NCBI GenBank assembly: GCA_030595765.1
Contig: JAUVCJ010000011.1
Location: 1 to 21,907 of the forward strand
Origin: Thermoplasmatota archaeon
GTDB lineage: Archaea > Thermoplasmatota > Thermoplasmata > GCA-020350865 > JAUVCJ01
DNA length: 21,907 nucleotides
Direction: 5' to 3'
A program made the translations under genes and the position numbers. Of the stretch, positions 12,719 through 20,504 are shown piece after piece; positions within the stretch are counted from its first letter, which is position 1, and each line of letters starts with the position of its first letter. A model generated the notes under the pieces. It was not told where the DNA came from and searched no databases. It was given only the letters and a program-made list of their open reading frames with translations.

Positions 12719-15145
12719 TCATTTTTTAATCCTGTTCAGGCACTCTTCGCCCCGCCTGATCGCCTTTGTGAAATCCGGGTCAATTTTAATGGCTTTCTCA
12801 TAAACATCCAGTGCATCTTCGTATCTCTTCAGGCCAAATAGCACCTCTCCCATCTGGAAGTGCGCCTTCTTGAAATCCGGGTCCAGCTCGATCGTACGTT
12901 CGTATGCTTTTAGGGCCTTTGCAGGCCTTTCGACGTCTGCCAATACGTTTCCAAGTTCGTACCATGCATCCGGGAATTCATCATCGACCCTGACAGCTCT
13001 GCTCAGGTATTTGACTGACTGATCCAATTCACCCAAAATGTAGTTGACTTTCCCCAGGCTCAGGTATAGCTCTGCATCGTCTTTTAGGCTCTTCTCTGCG
13101 CGTTTGAGCCAGGTCAACGCGTCCTTGAAGTCCTTCCTTTCAAGCGCAATATCGCCTTTTGCCTTCCAGGCAGAGCCATAATCCGGGTCTACCTCGAGAA
13201 CGTCGTCAAAGGTCTGGAGCGCTCTTCCCCATCTCCCGATATCCGAAAGTATGAGCCCTTTTTGGAGAAGAGCATCCAAGCGGTCTGGATTAATTTCAAG
13301 AACCTTGTCAAAGCAACGCTGAGCCTCTCTCCAGATATTGCTTTTGATGTATAGTTTTCCACACTCGAACCAGGCATCATCGTTCTGCGGTTCCAGCCTG
13401 GTAACCTGTAGGAAGCACTGTATGGCACCACCCCACCGATCCATCGTCTTGAGTATCTCACCTTGGGTCTGCCATGCTTCTAGGTTGTCGGATTCCTTTC
13501 TCACGACCTCGGCAAATATCTCAAGTGCCTCCTTGGTCTTTTCTTCCTCTCTGAGCAGGTTTCCCAGCTCCATGAGTAGCAGGACTGTTCTTCCTTCCTT
13601 TTCCATGGCTTTTTCCAGGGCCTTCATTGCTTCATCCAATTTCCCTAACCCCCTTAAACAAGAGTAAATATGGGACCAAATGCCAATTTTCTCCTTATCT
13701 TTGTGCATCAGCGCCTCAAAATATTCCAACGCATCCGTATAATTCTCCATCTCCTCAAGGACTATGCCAGCAGCAAAAAGAACCTTCTGGTTGCCTGGGT
13801 CCAGCTCCAAAAATGCCTTGAAACATTCAATAGCTTCAGGGAATCTTTCAAGCTCGCGCAGTCCCTCTCCCTTGAAGAACAAAGCACTCTTGCTCCTAGG
13901 TCGTTTCGCTAGAACCTTTTCCACCCATTCGATGGCTTCTTCATATTTTTCCATCCTGAGCAGGTTACGTCCCTTTTTCAACCAGGTCTTGATTGTGTCA
14001 TCGCCGGAATCTATTATCATATCCAATACCCCGTCTACGGCATCGTACCTCTTTAGTTTCTCAAGGATTAGAATTCTCTGCAGGCGCAGGTCTTTGTTAT
14101 CCAATCCAAGCTCCTCTATGCGTTGATGCACCATAATGGCCTGGTTCAGCTCACCAATGTTCTCAAGAAGGCTGGCTTTCCTGACCAGAGCCTCAATATT
14201 TGAGGGGTCAACAACTTCGAGCAGAGCATTATAGCCATCCAGGGCATCCTTGTTCCTGTGTAAGCCGTAGAGGGCATCTGCCCTGTTCAACATGACACTA
14301 ACGTCATCCGGTCTCTGTTTCAGAACGAACTCATAGCAATCCAGTGCTTTATCCATCTCCCTCGCCTCTAGATGTAGCATTCCCCTGCTCTTCCATGCCT
14401 CGATGTTATCAGGGTTGGATGTGATAGCTCGTATGTAGTAACGGTGAGCCTTCTGGAGGTGATGCTCCTCCATGTGCACCGCTCCAAGTATGTCCCTGCC
14501 GTTGAAGCTTCCCTGGCCGAAGTGACCCATCTGGTAGAGGTTTCCAAGCCTCAGGAAAAGGTCTGAGCTTATCCAGGTGTCCAGATCGTTATCCAGCTCC
14601 TCTAGCTGGTTCAACATTACTCCCACCAGCGCAAGGTCCATGTTGGAGAGCCATAGCTCCTGATCTTTGTCCAATTTCTTGGGTATTGAAAGGTGATCCA
14701 GGTAGCGGTTCCATCTCTCTGATATGATCTCTATCTGTTTTTTATTCATGTCTGAAAGATCTCTACCTTCAATGGTCTCGATAATGTCCTTTCCATCCTC
14801 GAAGCTGATGCCAGTCTGGGAATAAGGGTCTGTATCCAGAAGAAGGCACCCTTGGGCTTGCAGCCTGTTTATGAGGGCCTCTCCGATAACGCTGGTGCTT
14901 TCAAGATATGGCTGGAGAGTAAGTTCCTCAGAGCAGAGTATGCACATCTCGGATTTTTCCTCGGTTTCCAAGCCACAACGTAGACAGGTCAATAAGCTCC
15001 CCCATTCAGAGTGGCCTATGAATGAGGTTTCCCCTATATTTATGTTAGGAAAATCAAATCCACTAATAACGCCACCAATAATGCCACCAATAGCCCCACC
15101 AATAACCCCACCAATAGCCCCACTAATAGCCCCACCAATAACCAC
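12719..15145 (-). CDS. TPR-repeat protein with N-terminal zinc ribbon
   Basis: This is a predicted scaffold protein of unknown partners. From the GTG at 15145 the product has 808 residues. It opens with a Gly/Ile/Val/Ala repeat (about 2-30), followed by a zinc ribbon with Cys54, 57, 68 and 71 (CLRCGLETEEKSEMCILC). A helical region of about 140 residues comes next, then about 16-17 tetratricopeptide repeats from about 225 to the end (typical unit: AWYELGNVLADVERPAKALKAYERTIELDP). The start is uncertain. GTG 15145 would be nearly leaderless from a TATA at 15171-15178. A TTG at 14992 has a strong GGGGGAG Shine-Dalgarno 4 bases upstream and its own TATA at 15035-15042, giving 757 residues that begin at the ribbon. 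The giant gene follows after six bases and shares the TPR plus ribbon theme, so an operon and joint function are likely. Confidence 0.88.
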   Translation of the reverse strand: MVIGGAISGAIGGVIGGAIGGIIGGVISGFDFPNINIGETSFIGHSEWGSLLTCLRCGLETEEKSEMCILCSEELTLQPYLESTSVIGEALINRLQAQGCLLLDTDPYSQTGISFEDGKDIIETIEGRDLSDMNKKQIEIISERWNRYLDHLSIPKKLDKDQELWLSNMDLALVGVMLNQLEELDNDLDTWISSDLFLRLGNLYQMGHFGQGSFNGRDILGAVHMEEHHLQKAHRYYIRAITSNPDNIEAWKSRGMLHLEAREMDKALDCYEFVLKQRPDDVSVMLNRADALYGLHRNKDALDGYNALLEVVDPSNIEALVRKASLLENIGELNQAIMVHQRIEELGLDNKDLRLQRILILEKLKRYDAVDGVLDMIIDSGDDTIKTWLKKGRNLLRMEKYEEAIEWVEKVLAKRPRSKSALFFKGEGLRELERFPEAIECFKAFLELDPGNQKVLFAAGIVLEEMENYTDALEYFEALMHKDKEKIGIWSHIYSCLRGLGKLDEAMKALEKAMEKEGRTVLLLMELGNLLREEEKTKEALEIFAEVVRKESDNLEAWQTQGEILKTMDRWGGAIQCFLQVTRLEPQNDDAWFECGKLYIKSNIWREAQRCFDKVLEINPDRLDALLQKGLILSDIGRWGRALQTFDDVLEVDPDYGSAWKAKGDIALERKDFKDALTWLKRAEKSLKDDAELYLSLGKVNYILGELDQSVKYLSRAVRVDDEFPDAWYELGNVLADVERPAKALKAYERTIELDPDFKKAHFQMGEVLFGLKRYEDALDVYEKAIKIDPDFTKAIRRGEECLNRIKK
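14996..15001 (-). promoter_or_regulatory. Strong Shine-Dalgarno upstream of alternative TTG start
   Basis: The - strand reads GAATGGGGGAGCTTATTG, with the purine-rich GGGGGAG ending a few bases before a TTG codon at 14992-14990. That TTG would begin the TPR protein at MTCLRCG, just before the zinc ribbon. This is the best ribosome-binding site near the gene and is the main argument for the shorter form. Confidence 0.4.
15035..15042 (-). promoter_or_regulatory. TATA-like box upstream of alternative TTG start
   Basis: The - strand reads TAAATATA. Its centre predicts transcription from about 15011, giving a 20-nt leader to the TTG at 14992. Together with the Shine-Dalgarno it forms a self-consistent alternative promoter that would leave the 12-nt repeat untranslated. 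Confidence 0.4.
15059..15142 (-). repeat. 12-nt tandem repeat (about 7 units), glycine-zipper-like if translated
   Basis: On the - strand, seven consecutive 12-base units of the form GYT ATT GGT GGG span this region. They translate to VIGG-AISG-AIGG-VIGG-AIGG-IIGG-VISG. As protein this would be a Gly-zipper hydrophobic segment at the extreme N-terminus of the TPR protein. As DNA it is a G/T-rich minisatellite in the intergenic promoter region. Which is right depends on the start codon. Confidence 0.85.
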
Positions 15146-15167
15146 ACCAAGAATTTTGCAGATGGAA

Positions 15168-15180
15168 CAATTTATTTCCC
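15168..15180. promoter_or_regulatory. Divergent promoter between TPR operon and nreA
   Basis: ACAATTTATTTCC reads TTTATTT on the + strand and GGGAAATAAATT on the - strand (15180 to 15169), so one AT-rich core could serve both directions. On the + strand it predicts a start near 15200, at the nreA ATG (15202). On the - strand it predicts a start near 15147, at the GTG (15145). Both transcripts would be almost leaderless. Confidence 0.45.
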
Positions 15181-15201
15181 TCTAAAACCAATGTGGTGTC
15201 G

Positions 15202-16611
15202 ATGGATCGCAGAATGTGCATAGCCTGTAAGGGATCCCGGAACCTGTGCCAGAAGGGGTACTGCGAGCTGCTTGGCAGGGTGAGAAAGCATATGTCCAGC
15301 AAAACCCTGGATACAAAGGAGGTCTTTGGCTCCTCACCTCCTTCTGTTTTCGTCGGGCGATATGGATATCCAAAGGTCAGTATTGGCCCGATGCTTCCAC
15401 CTGAGAGAATTTTCAAGGCCGAAAGGCTGGACGACCCAAGGGAATGGTGGGGGCTGGGCATCGAAGAGGTGGTAGGCATTCGTGGTAGCCTTCTAAGGTC
15501 CAAGGTGGAGCAGAAGGTGAGCTCGGCAAGCACCCCAGACAGGCATCTTGCAGCCTGCCAGGAGCTATCACTTTCGAGCAAGGCAGTGGATACTGAAGTC
15601 CTTTTTCAAAAGAAACCAAGGATAAATTTCCTATCATTTGACAATTTCACCGCTCCGGTAGCACCAGGCCTAGACATGGAAAAAATGCGCCTAACCCAAA
15701 ATCCCAGTGTGCCCAGGAAGGTGGATGCGGTAACCTCCGACACCGATGTTTTGGCTGCAGACGGGCTCTGGGAATTGTATGATGGGAATGTTGATCTGAC
15801 CCAGATGCAAAGACTCATGTCCGCAGGCCTGCTTGGCGAGGGCAGAAAGAGATTGCTCGTGCCAACCCGCTGGTCAATAACCGCTGTGGATGACGTGCTT
15901 GGCAAGAAATTAATGGAAAAGGTCAGATATCTTCCCCAGCTCGGCGAGGTACTGCTCTATCGTGGTGATTATGCAGGAAACTACTTTTGGATACTTCTGG
16001 TGCCTAGAGCCTGGAGCTTTGGCATGACCGAGACCTGGATGAAAGGCTCTTTCTGGTCAGGCGATGCTTCCACTGATACCAATCCCTCTCGAACAGAACA
16101 TACACAGGTTGGTGCTGGCTCTACTCAGGCAAATCGCAATTCTAATCCTCTTGATAATCCCAATCCTCCTGGCAATTCTACATCCACGATTTCTCCTGGT
16201 AATCCTAATCCTTCTGTCACTTCTAATTCTCCTAATTATTCCAATCCTTCTGATGGCTTTTTTACCACTCTTTCCGATAGCGAAGGTTTTGCTGGCAGAA
16301 CAGGTTACGCTGACAGGGTAACAGGAGCATATTACGCAGCAAGGCTTGGGGTGCTTGAGCACCTGATAGGGTTAAAAAGACAGGCAACAGCCCTGATCTA
16401 CAGGGAGATAACACACGAGTATTGGCTTCCGCTGGGCGTGTGGGTGATAAGGGAAACTGTGAGAAAAGCGCTGGAAGGAAGGCCTGAGAGATTTGATACA
16501 TTGAACTCCGCCATGTCCAGGGTAACAGCCCATGCCACCAACAAAAAAGGAGTGTTCCATAGCGAATTTGTAAGGTCAATATTATCTCAGAGAACTCTTG
16601 ACGATTTCTAG
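15202..16611 (+). CDS. nreA: DNA repair protein NreA family (Nre_N/Nre_C)
   Basis: NreA is an archaeal DNA repair factor that works with the sliding clamp PCNA. The 469-residue product begins with a zinc finger (Cys6, 9, 16, 21: CIACKGSRNLCQKGYC). The hallmark Nre segments follow: SPPSVFVGRYGYPKVSIGPM (46-64), LLVPTRWSITAVDD (218-231), YYAARLGVLEHL (377-388) and KRQATALIYREI...LPLGVWVIRETVR (392-421). The C-terminus QRTLDDF (463-469) fits a PCNA-interacting peptide (QxxLxxF). Residues about 286-356 are a Ser/Asn/Pro-rich low-complexity insertion (NPNPPGNSTS, NPSVTSNSPN) that accounts for the extra length over the roughly 400-residue norm. The ATG at 15202 was chosen because the TATA-like box predicts a start there; a GTG at 15193 is in frame. 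It is divergent from the TPR/zinc-ribbon operon. Confidence 0.92.
   Translation: MDRRMCIACKGSRNLCQKGYCELLGRVRKHMSSKTLDTKEVFGSSPPSVFVGRYGYPKVSIGPMLPPERIFKAERLDDPREWWGLGIEEVVGIRGSLLRSKVEQKVSSASTPDRHLAACQELSLSSKAVDTEVLFQKKPRINFLSFDNFTAPVAPGLDMEKMRLTQNPSVPRKVDAVTSDTDVLAADGLWELYDGNVDLTQMQRLMSAGLLGEGRKRLLVPTRWSITAVDDVLGKKLMEKVRYLPQLGEVLLYRGDYAGNYFWILLVPRAWSFGMTETWMKGSFWSGDASTDTNPSRTEHTQVGAGSTQANRNSNPLDNPNPPGNSTSTISPGNPNPSVTSNSPNYSNPSDGFFTTLSDSEGFAGRTGYADRVTGAYYAARLGVLEHLIGLKRQATALIYREITHEYWLPLGVWVIRETVRKALEGRPERFDTLNSAMSRVTAHATNKKGVFHSEFVRSILSQRTLDDF
16057..16270 (+). repeat. Low-complexity Asn/Pro/Ser insertion within nreA
   Basis: Repeated AAT-CCT codon pairs (AATCCTCTTGATAATCCC, GGTAATCCTAATCCT) encode residues about 286-356 of NreA, rich in NP, NS and SP pairs. 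The DNA is AT-richer than the flanking gene. The insertion stays in frame and sits between conserved blocks, so it probably forms a flexible linker. Confidence 0.7.
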
Positions 16612-16676
16612 TGAGGCGACAATGTTAAGAACCACTGGTGTCCATTTTGATTGGTGAAAACGGTGGTGCCCCAAAA

Positions 16677-17849
16677 ATGAGCAAAAAAAAGGGTCATGGA
16701 AGGGGGGGCAAAGCAACCACGAAAAATGGCGACAAAACTCAAAAGGCTCCTTCAGGTGGAGCCGGTAGTGCCGATGTCAGTGGTGGCGGCAGCGGAGGTG
16801 CTAATGGTAGTGGAAGTGGCAGAGGCATTGCCTCGGGAAAACTTACTGCAATTGTAATCGGCATCATGCTGATCGCAGGTGGCGCAACAACAATCTTTTT
16901 TGTCTTCGGCCAGAATTTCGAACCTATCGATTCCGATGTTCCGGATGTGGTATGCGACCCGGATGCCACTGAGTGTTTCGTTGCAGACTCCGCTGGTGAC
17001 AAGGCCATAGCCTTCGAGCACCTGGATACTTCTACAAGCTCATATGTCTCACTTCGATCATTACTGGGTCAAGGACCGGTTCTGCTTGAGTTTGGCTCCA
17101 CCGAATGGGCTCAGACCTCTCAAAATACTCCAATACTTCTCTCTTTCATGGCCAACTATACAGGAAGGGTACGACTTGTGTCTCTCTTCAATGGTGATAC
17201 CGAGGCCAGCCCGGATTGGGTCAAGGCTTACGCATCCAATGGAGGAAGGAGCTGGTCTCATATCTTGTCAAACACAACCATATTTCAAGGGTATGGGGTA
17301 GATAACTCCTCGACCTTCGTGCTTCTGGACGGAGCTGGCATCATTAACTGGACAGCCACAGGGATCCTGGATGTGGCACAGCTGGAAGAGAATTGCATTC
17401 CATTGATAGTACCCGGTAGTGTTGTTGGATACCATGCCCCCCAGTTTATTCACGAGAACGTTCTGGATAACAGTTTTTTCGATCTGTCAAGTGTTTCTGA
17501 ACTGGTCCTGCTGGAGTTCTATCACACTAATTGCGGTGCCTGTCATACAATGACCCCAGTGATGAAAGGCTTGAAGGAGAATTACAGCGCTCAGATACGC
17601 ATTGCCAGCATTGCGAACAAGGATTGGGGTGAGACCAGCGAGGGCATTCTTGAATTTGCGAATTACTACACAAGAACCTGGCCCCACCTTATCTCGAACG
17701 ACTCTACCAACAGCGCTTATGCCATTGAGTTCACTCCAAGCTATGTATTGATAGACGGGAATGGAATGATAGCATGGCGCCATGTAGGCACTACCAGCTA
17801 TTCTGTGATTGCCACTGCCGCGGATGCAATTCTGTCTTCTGGTTTGTAG
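16677..17849 (+). CDS. Membrane-anchored tandem thioredoxin-fold protein
   Basis: This is a predicted extracytoplasmic redox protein of unknown substrate. From the ATG at 16677 it has 390 residues. It starts with a Lys/Gly/Ser-rich cytoplasmic tail (1-55, with GGGSGGANGSGSGRG) and one TM helix (about 56-78). Two thioredoxin-like domains follow. The first (about 105-240) has FGSTEWAQTSQNTP where the active site should be, with no Cys pair and no obvious cis-Pro. The second (about 255-388) keeps a C-x-x-C, Cys286-Gly-Ala-Cys289 in FYHTNCGACHTMTPVMKG, and a cis-Pro in EFTPSYVLIDG at 354. A Cys pair (93, 100) sits in the linker after the membrane. GTG at 16638 is in frame, but the ATG immediately before SKKKGHGRGGK gives the normal start. 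It lies 65 bases downstream of nreA. Confidence 0.88.
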   Translation: MSKKKGHGRGGKATTKNGDKTQKAPSGGAGSADVSGGGSGGANGSGSGRGIASGKLTAIVIGIMLIAGGATTIFFVFGQNFEPIDSDVPDVVCDPDATECFVADSAGDKAIAFEHLDTSTSSYVSLRSLLGQGPVLLEFGSTEWAQTSQNTPILLSFMANYTGRVRLVSLFNGDTEASPDWVKAYASNGGRSWSHILSNTTIFQGYGVDNSSTFVLLDGAGIINWTATGILDVAQLEENCIPLIVPGSVVGYHAPQFIHENVLDNSFFDLSSVSELVLLEFYHTNCGACHTMTPVMKGLKENYSAQIRIASIANKDWGETSEGILEFANYYTRTWPHLISNDSTNSAYAIEFTPSYVLIDGNGMIAWRHVGTTSYSVIATAADAILSSGL

Positions 17850-17953
17850 CATTCAGCTGGGACTCAAGTAAGAACTAATTATGCTCTGTGGATCGGCACA
17901 TAGGAGATTCCTGGAGAGGTTCCGAAATTGGCCAGACATCTACTATGGATAGG

Positions 17954-17961
17954 TTTAAGTA
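17954..17961 (+). promoter_or_regulatory. TATA-like box
   Basis: TTTAAGTA precedes the ATG at 17992 by 31-38 bases and predicts a leader of about 8-10 nt. The rest of the 142-base gap after the thioredoxin gene shows nothing else recognisable. Confidence 0.5.
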
Positions 17962-17991
17962 TGTTTTTACCCTTGGAAATTCCGGTTAATC

Positions 17992-18831
17992 ATGGATAAA
18001 AAGGCCAGAATCATCCAGTTGCTTTTCGTTGCTATTATTTTATCAGTATTGACCCTTTTTTCACCATGGTTCTCTGTCGGAACCGTGGAGGAAAACATAT
18101 ACGGACAGAGCCAAAGGGAGGATTGGGGACTTTTTGGGATCACCCAGGTCTATACCGATGTAAATGGCTCCATTCAGGTATCAGCTCCATACTCGAACGA
18201 GCATTTTCCAATGTCAGTAACTCCTAGCTCCCCGATCCCACCGCTTGAAAAGGGAGAGATAGCGAACAGGGCACTTCTCCTTACGGCCACATCAATGATC
18301 TGGTTGTGTATGGTTCTTCTGCTATCCATCTCCATCATGCTGATAATATTCGATTCGGATGAGACTCCCAGGAAACCCCTATTGAAGAAATTAATACCTA
18401 TCTCGGCTGGACTTTCTCTCGGATCGGTTTTTTTCTTTCTGTTAGGCTTCCCGATGATGACCAACATGGATAACGAGGTATGGCAGGTGCCCAACCCTGT
18501 GGTAAACGGCATAATGGGCACAGGCTCTGTAAGTGTTGCAGGCCCTGCTTATAATGTCCAATGGGCTCCGGCAATGGGATTAATCCTAGCAATGGTTGTT
18601 GCGGTCTTGTGTTTGGCTATGGTATTTCTCTTGCGAGAGACCTCCAAGAATGAATGTGAGACCCCCAAGGATGAGCCAGAGCTCACCCTGGAGAAAAAGG
18701 AGAAAAGCCTCAAGGTCTCGCCCAAAGCTAGAAGGAAGGGAAAAAAGAGGGGAAAGGCCAAGAAAAGGGATAAGAAAGAGGATAAGGAAGAGAATAATGG
18801 AACTACAAAAGACACCGAAAAGGAAGATTGA
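17992..18831 (+). CDS. Four-TM membrane protein with charged C-terminal tail, unknown function
   Basis: The family is not recognised. The 279-residue protein has TM helices at about 8-27, 94-120, 133-154 and 193-215. A first extracytoplasmic loop of about 65 residues is likely (SPWFSVGTVEEN through PIPPLEKGE), and a shorter second one (MTNMDNEVWQVPNPVV). This four-helix layout with a large first loop recalls tetraspan/claudin-like proteins only in topology. The C-terminal 64 residues are extremely charged, with a basic core (RRKGKKRGKAKKRDKKEDKEE), and are predicted to be disordered in the cytoplasm. Several other membrane proteins in this window carry similar charged tails. The ATG is placed by the TATA-like box at 17954. 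Confidence 0.82.
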   Translation: MDKKARIIQLLFVAIILSVLTLFSPWFSVGTVEENIYGQSQREDWGLFGITQVYTDVNGSIQVSAPYSNEHFPMSVTPSSPIPPLEKGEIANRALLLTATSMIWLCMVLLLSISIMLIIFDSDETPRKPLLKKLIPISAGLSLGSVFFFLLGFPMMTNMDNEVWQVPNPVVNGIMGTGSVSVAGPAYNVQWAPAMGLILAMVVAVLCLAMVFLLRETSKNECETPKDEPELTLEKKEKSLKVSPKARRKGKKRGKAKKRDKKEDKEENNGTTKDTEKED

Positions 18832-18865
18832 GCACCTTTTATAATAATCATATCTCATCTTCAAT

Positions 18866-19201
18866 CTACTGTGGCACTATCCTTGCGTTTCTTGCTCCGA
18901 AGAAGCAGAATAGGGCATTTGAACCCATGAGCAGGAAGGCCAGCAGAATATCCATTCCTCCAAAGCCTCCTCCGCCGAATGCGAGCATGCTGGAAAATAG
19001 CGCAGAAATCGCCAGGAACATGAACAATCCCCAGGGTGCTGCAACCAACAGCCCCAGCTGTAGAGGTTTTCCAGTGTGTTTTCCAGCAAAATGGCCAGCA
19101 ATGAGCGGGTTGACAATGAACAGGAAAACCATGTTGAAGGCCGGAATGAACAATGTCAGGCTAAGCAAGGCTAGAAGGCCCAAGGCCGTTATGGCCGCCA
19201 T
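18866..19201 (-). CDS. Small multi-TM membrane protein, unknown function
   Basis: A 111-residue, strongly hydrophobic product with three to four helices. The first stretch (ITALGLLALLSLTLFIPAF then VFLFIVNPLIAGHFAG) is followed by a Lys-containing turn (KHTGKPLQL), then two more hydrophobic segments with a GGGGFGGMD break between them. It ends FFGARNARIVPQ. The ATG at 19201 was preferred over an in-frame TTG at 19222 because AGGAAAG lies upstream as a possible ribosome site. An antisense frame on the + strand (18828-19301) is Pro/Lys-rich and unlike a folded protein, so the - strand is favoured. The family is unrecognised. It faces the four-TM gene tail to tail, 34 bases away. Confidence 0.62.
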   Translation of the reverse strand: MAAITALGLLALLSLTLFIPAFNMVFLFIVNPLIAGHFAGKHTGKPLQLGLLVAAPWGLFMFLAISALFSSMLAFGGGGFGGMDILLAFLLMGSNALFCFFGARNARIVPQ

Positions 19202-19317
19202 TGGAAATCTTTCCTGTCTCAAGTTCCAACACCTCTCATTTCATCTTCTTTGCTATTTTGTCCATCTCAAACCGGCCAACCATTCTTGCATTATGGTATG
19301 ATGGAGTCCATTACTCC

Positions 19318-20457
19318 CTATCCTAGAGCCGCTCTGGATATGACGATCCTCTGTATCTCGTTCGAGCCCTCGTATATCTGGGTAACTTTCGCATCCCTGA
19401 ATAGACGTTCCACTGGATATTCAGAGCTGTAGCCGTAGCCTCCATGTATCTGGATGGCCTTGTTGGTCACCCACATTGCTGTATCCGAGGCGAACAGCTT
19501 GGCAATGGCGGCTTCGCGTCCATTGGGAAGCCCAGCATCCTTTCTCCAGGCAGCCTGATGGGTCAGTAGCCTTGCAGCTTCGATCTTGGTGGTCATGTCT
19601 GCAAGCATCCACTGGATGGCCTGAAACTTGCTGATGGGCTTTCCAAACTGCTCTCTCTGCTTTGAATACTCAATGCTGGCATCAAGTGCGGCTTGGGCAA
19701 TCCCAGTAGCTTGCGCTGCTATCCCGACCCTTCCGACATCCAGTGCCGAGAGCGCGATCTTTAGGCCGCCTCCAAGCTTACCCAGCAGGCTCTCTTTCGG
19801 GATCCTGCACTCCTCGAATATCAATTCTCTGGTATCCGAAGCTCTAACACCCATCTTCTTTTCAGGTGCTCCAGTTGTAAACCCAGGTGTCCCCTTCTCC
19901 ACGATGAAGGCTGATATACCTCGAGGTCCAGCGCTCTTGTCGGTAATGGCCATGACAGTGATCACATCGGCTGCTGATGCGTTGGTGATGAAGATCTTTC
20001 TTCCGTTAATGACCCACTCCTCTCCATCCAATGAAGCGGTGCTGACCATGCCGCCAGGGTCTGAACCGGCATCAGCTTCTGTAAGAGCAAAGGCGCCGAG
20101 TTTTTCCCCCTTTGCCAGGGGAACCACGAATTTCTGCTTCTGCTCTTCAGTTCCAAAATGCAGTATCGGCCAGGTTCCAACAGAGGTGTGGACTGCCACA
20201 ACCAATCCGGTGGTGGAGCATGCACGCGAAAGCTCCTCAAGGGCCAGTGTATAGCAGACCGAATCAGCTCCGCCGCCACCGTATTCGGTAGGTATGGGGA
20301 TGCCCATGAGACCCAGTTCACTAAGCTTCTTGATGGCCTGAAAGGGGAATTCTTCGGTCCTGTCGATCTCTGCAGCCCGGGGTGCGACCTCAGCCTGTGA
20401 AAAATCCCTGACCATCTTCTGGACAAGCTTCTGCTCGTCTGTGAGTTCAAACCGCAT
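19318..20457 (-). CDS. Acyl-CoA dehydrogenase (short-chain/butyryl-CoA type)
   Basis: This FAD enzyme introduces the alpha-beta double bond into acyl-CoA thioesters in beta-oxidation or branched-chain amino acid breakdown, passing electrons to ETF. The 379-residue product is full length. An N-terminal helical domain (FELTDEQKLVQKMVRDF) is followed by a beta-domain with FALTEADAGSD and GRKIFITNA. The C-terminal helical domain contains REQFGKPISKFQAIQWMLADM, AIQIHGGYGYSSEYPVERLFRDA and the catalytic Glu363 in YEGSNEIQR. The position of that Glu is typical of short-chain and bacterial enzymes. Substrate cannot be fixed from sequence. The ATG at 20457 was chosen over TTG at 20463, and a TATA-like CTAAATAG lies at 20490-20497 on the - strand. 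No ETF, thiolase or hydratase gene is nearby. Confidence 0.95.
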   Translation of the reverse strand: MRFELTDEQKLVQKMVRDFSQAEVAPRAAEIDRTEEFPFQAIKKLSELGLMGIPIPTEYGGGGADSVCYTLALEELSRACSTTGLVVAVHTSVGTWPILHFGTEEQKQKFVVPLAKGEKLGAFALTEADAGSDPGGMVSTASLDGEEWVINGRKIFITNASAADVITVMAITDKSAGPRGISAFIVEKGTPGFTTGAPEKKMGVRASDTRELIFEECRIPKESLLGKLGGGLKIALSALDVGRVGIAAQATGIAQAALDASIEYSKQREQFGKPISKFQAIQWMLADMTTKIEAARLLTHQAAWRKDAGLPNGREAAIAKLFASDTAMWVTNKAIQIHGGYGYSSEYPVERLFRDAKVTQIYEGSNEIQRIVISRAALG

Positions 20458-20489
20458 TTTCAACCCTAGCCGCCAATACTTCTGGTAAC

Positions 20490-20497
20490 TATTTAGC
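20490..20497 (-). promoter_or_regulatory. TATA-like box of the acyl-CoA dehydrogenase gene
   Basis: The - strand reads CTAAATAG, centred about 36 bases upstream of the ATG at 20457. It predicts a leader of about 10 nt. It sits directly beside the 12-nt repeat array. Confidence 0.4.
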
Positions 20498-20504
20498 CTT
20501 TTGT

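Noticed and set aside
15123..15581. 152-codon - strand frame opposite the start of nreA
   Set aside because: The + strand there encodes conserved NreA motifs. The - strand frame has no recognisable domain and is a shadow.
16622..16657. Twelve-codon frame between nreA and the thioredoxin gene (MLRTTGVHFDW)
   Set aside because: It is too short, has no conserved motif and no promoter of its own, so nothing separates it from chance.
18828..19301. 157-codon + strand frame opposite the small membrane protein
   Set aside because: It is Pro/Lys/Ser-rich without domain character. The - strand frame has coherent TM helices and a better start, so the + frame was dropped, with some residual doubt.
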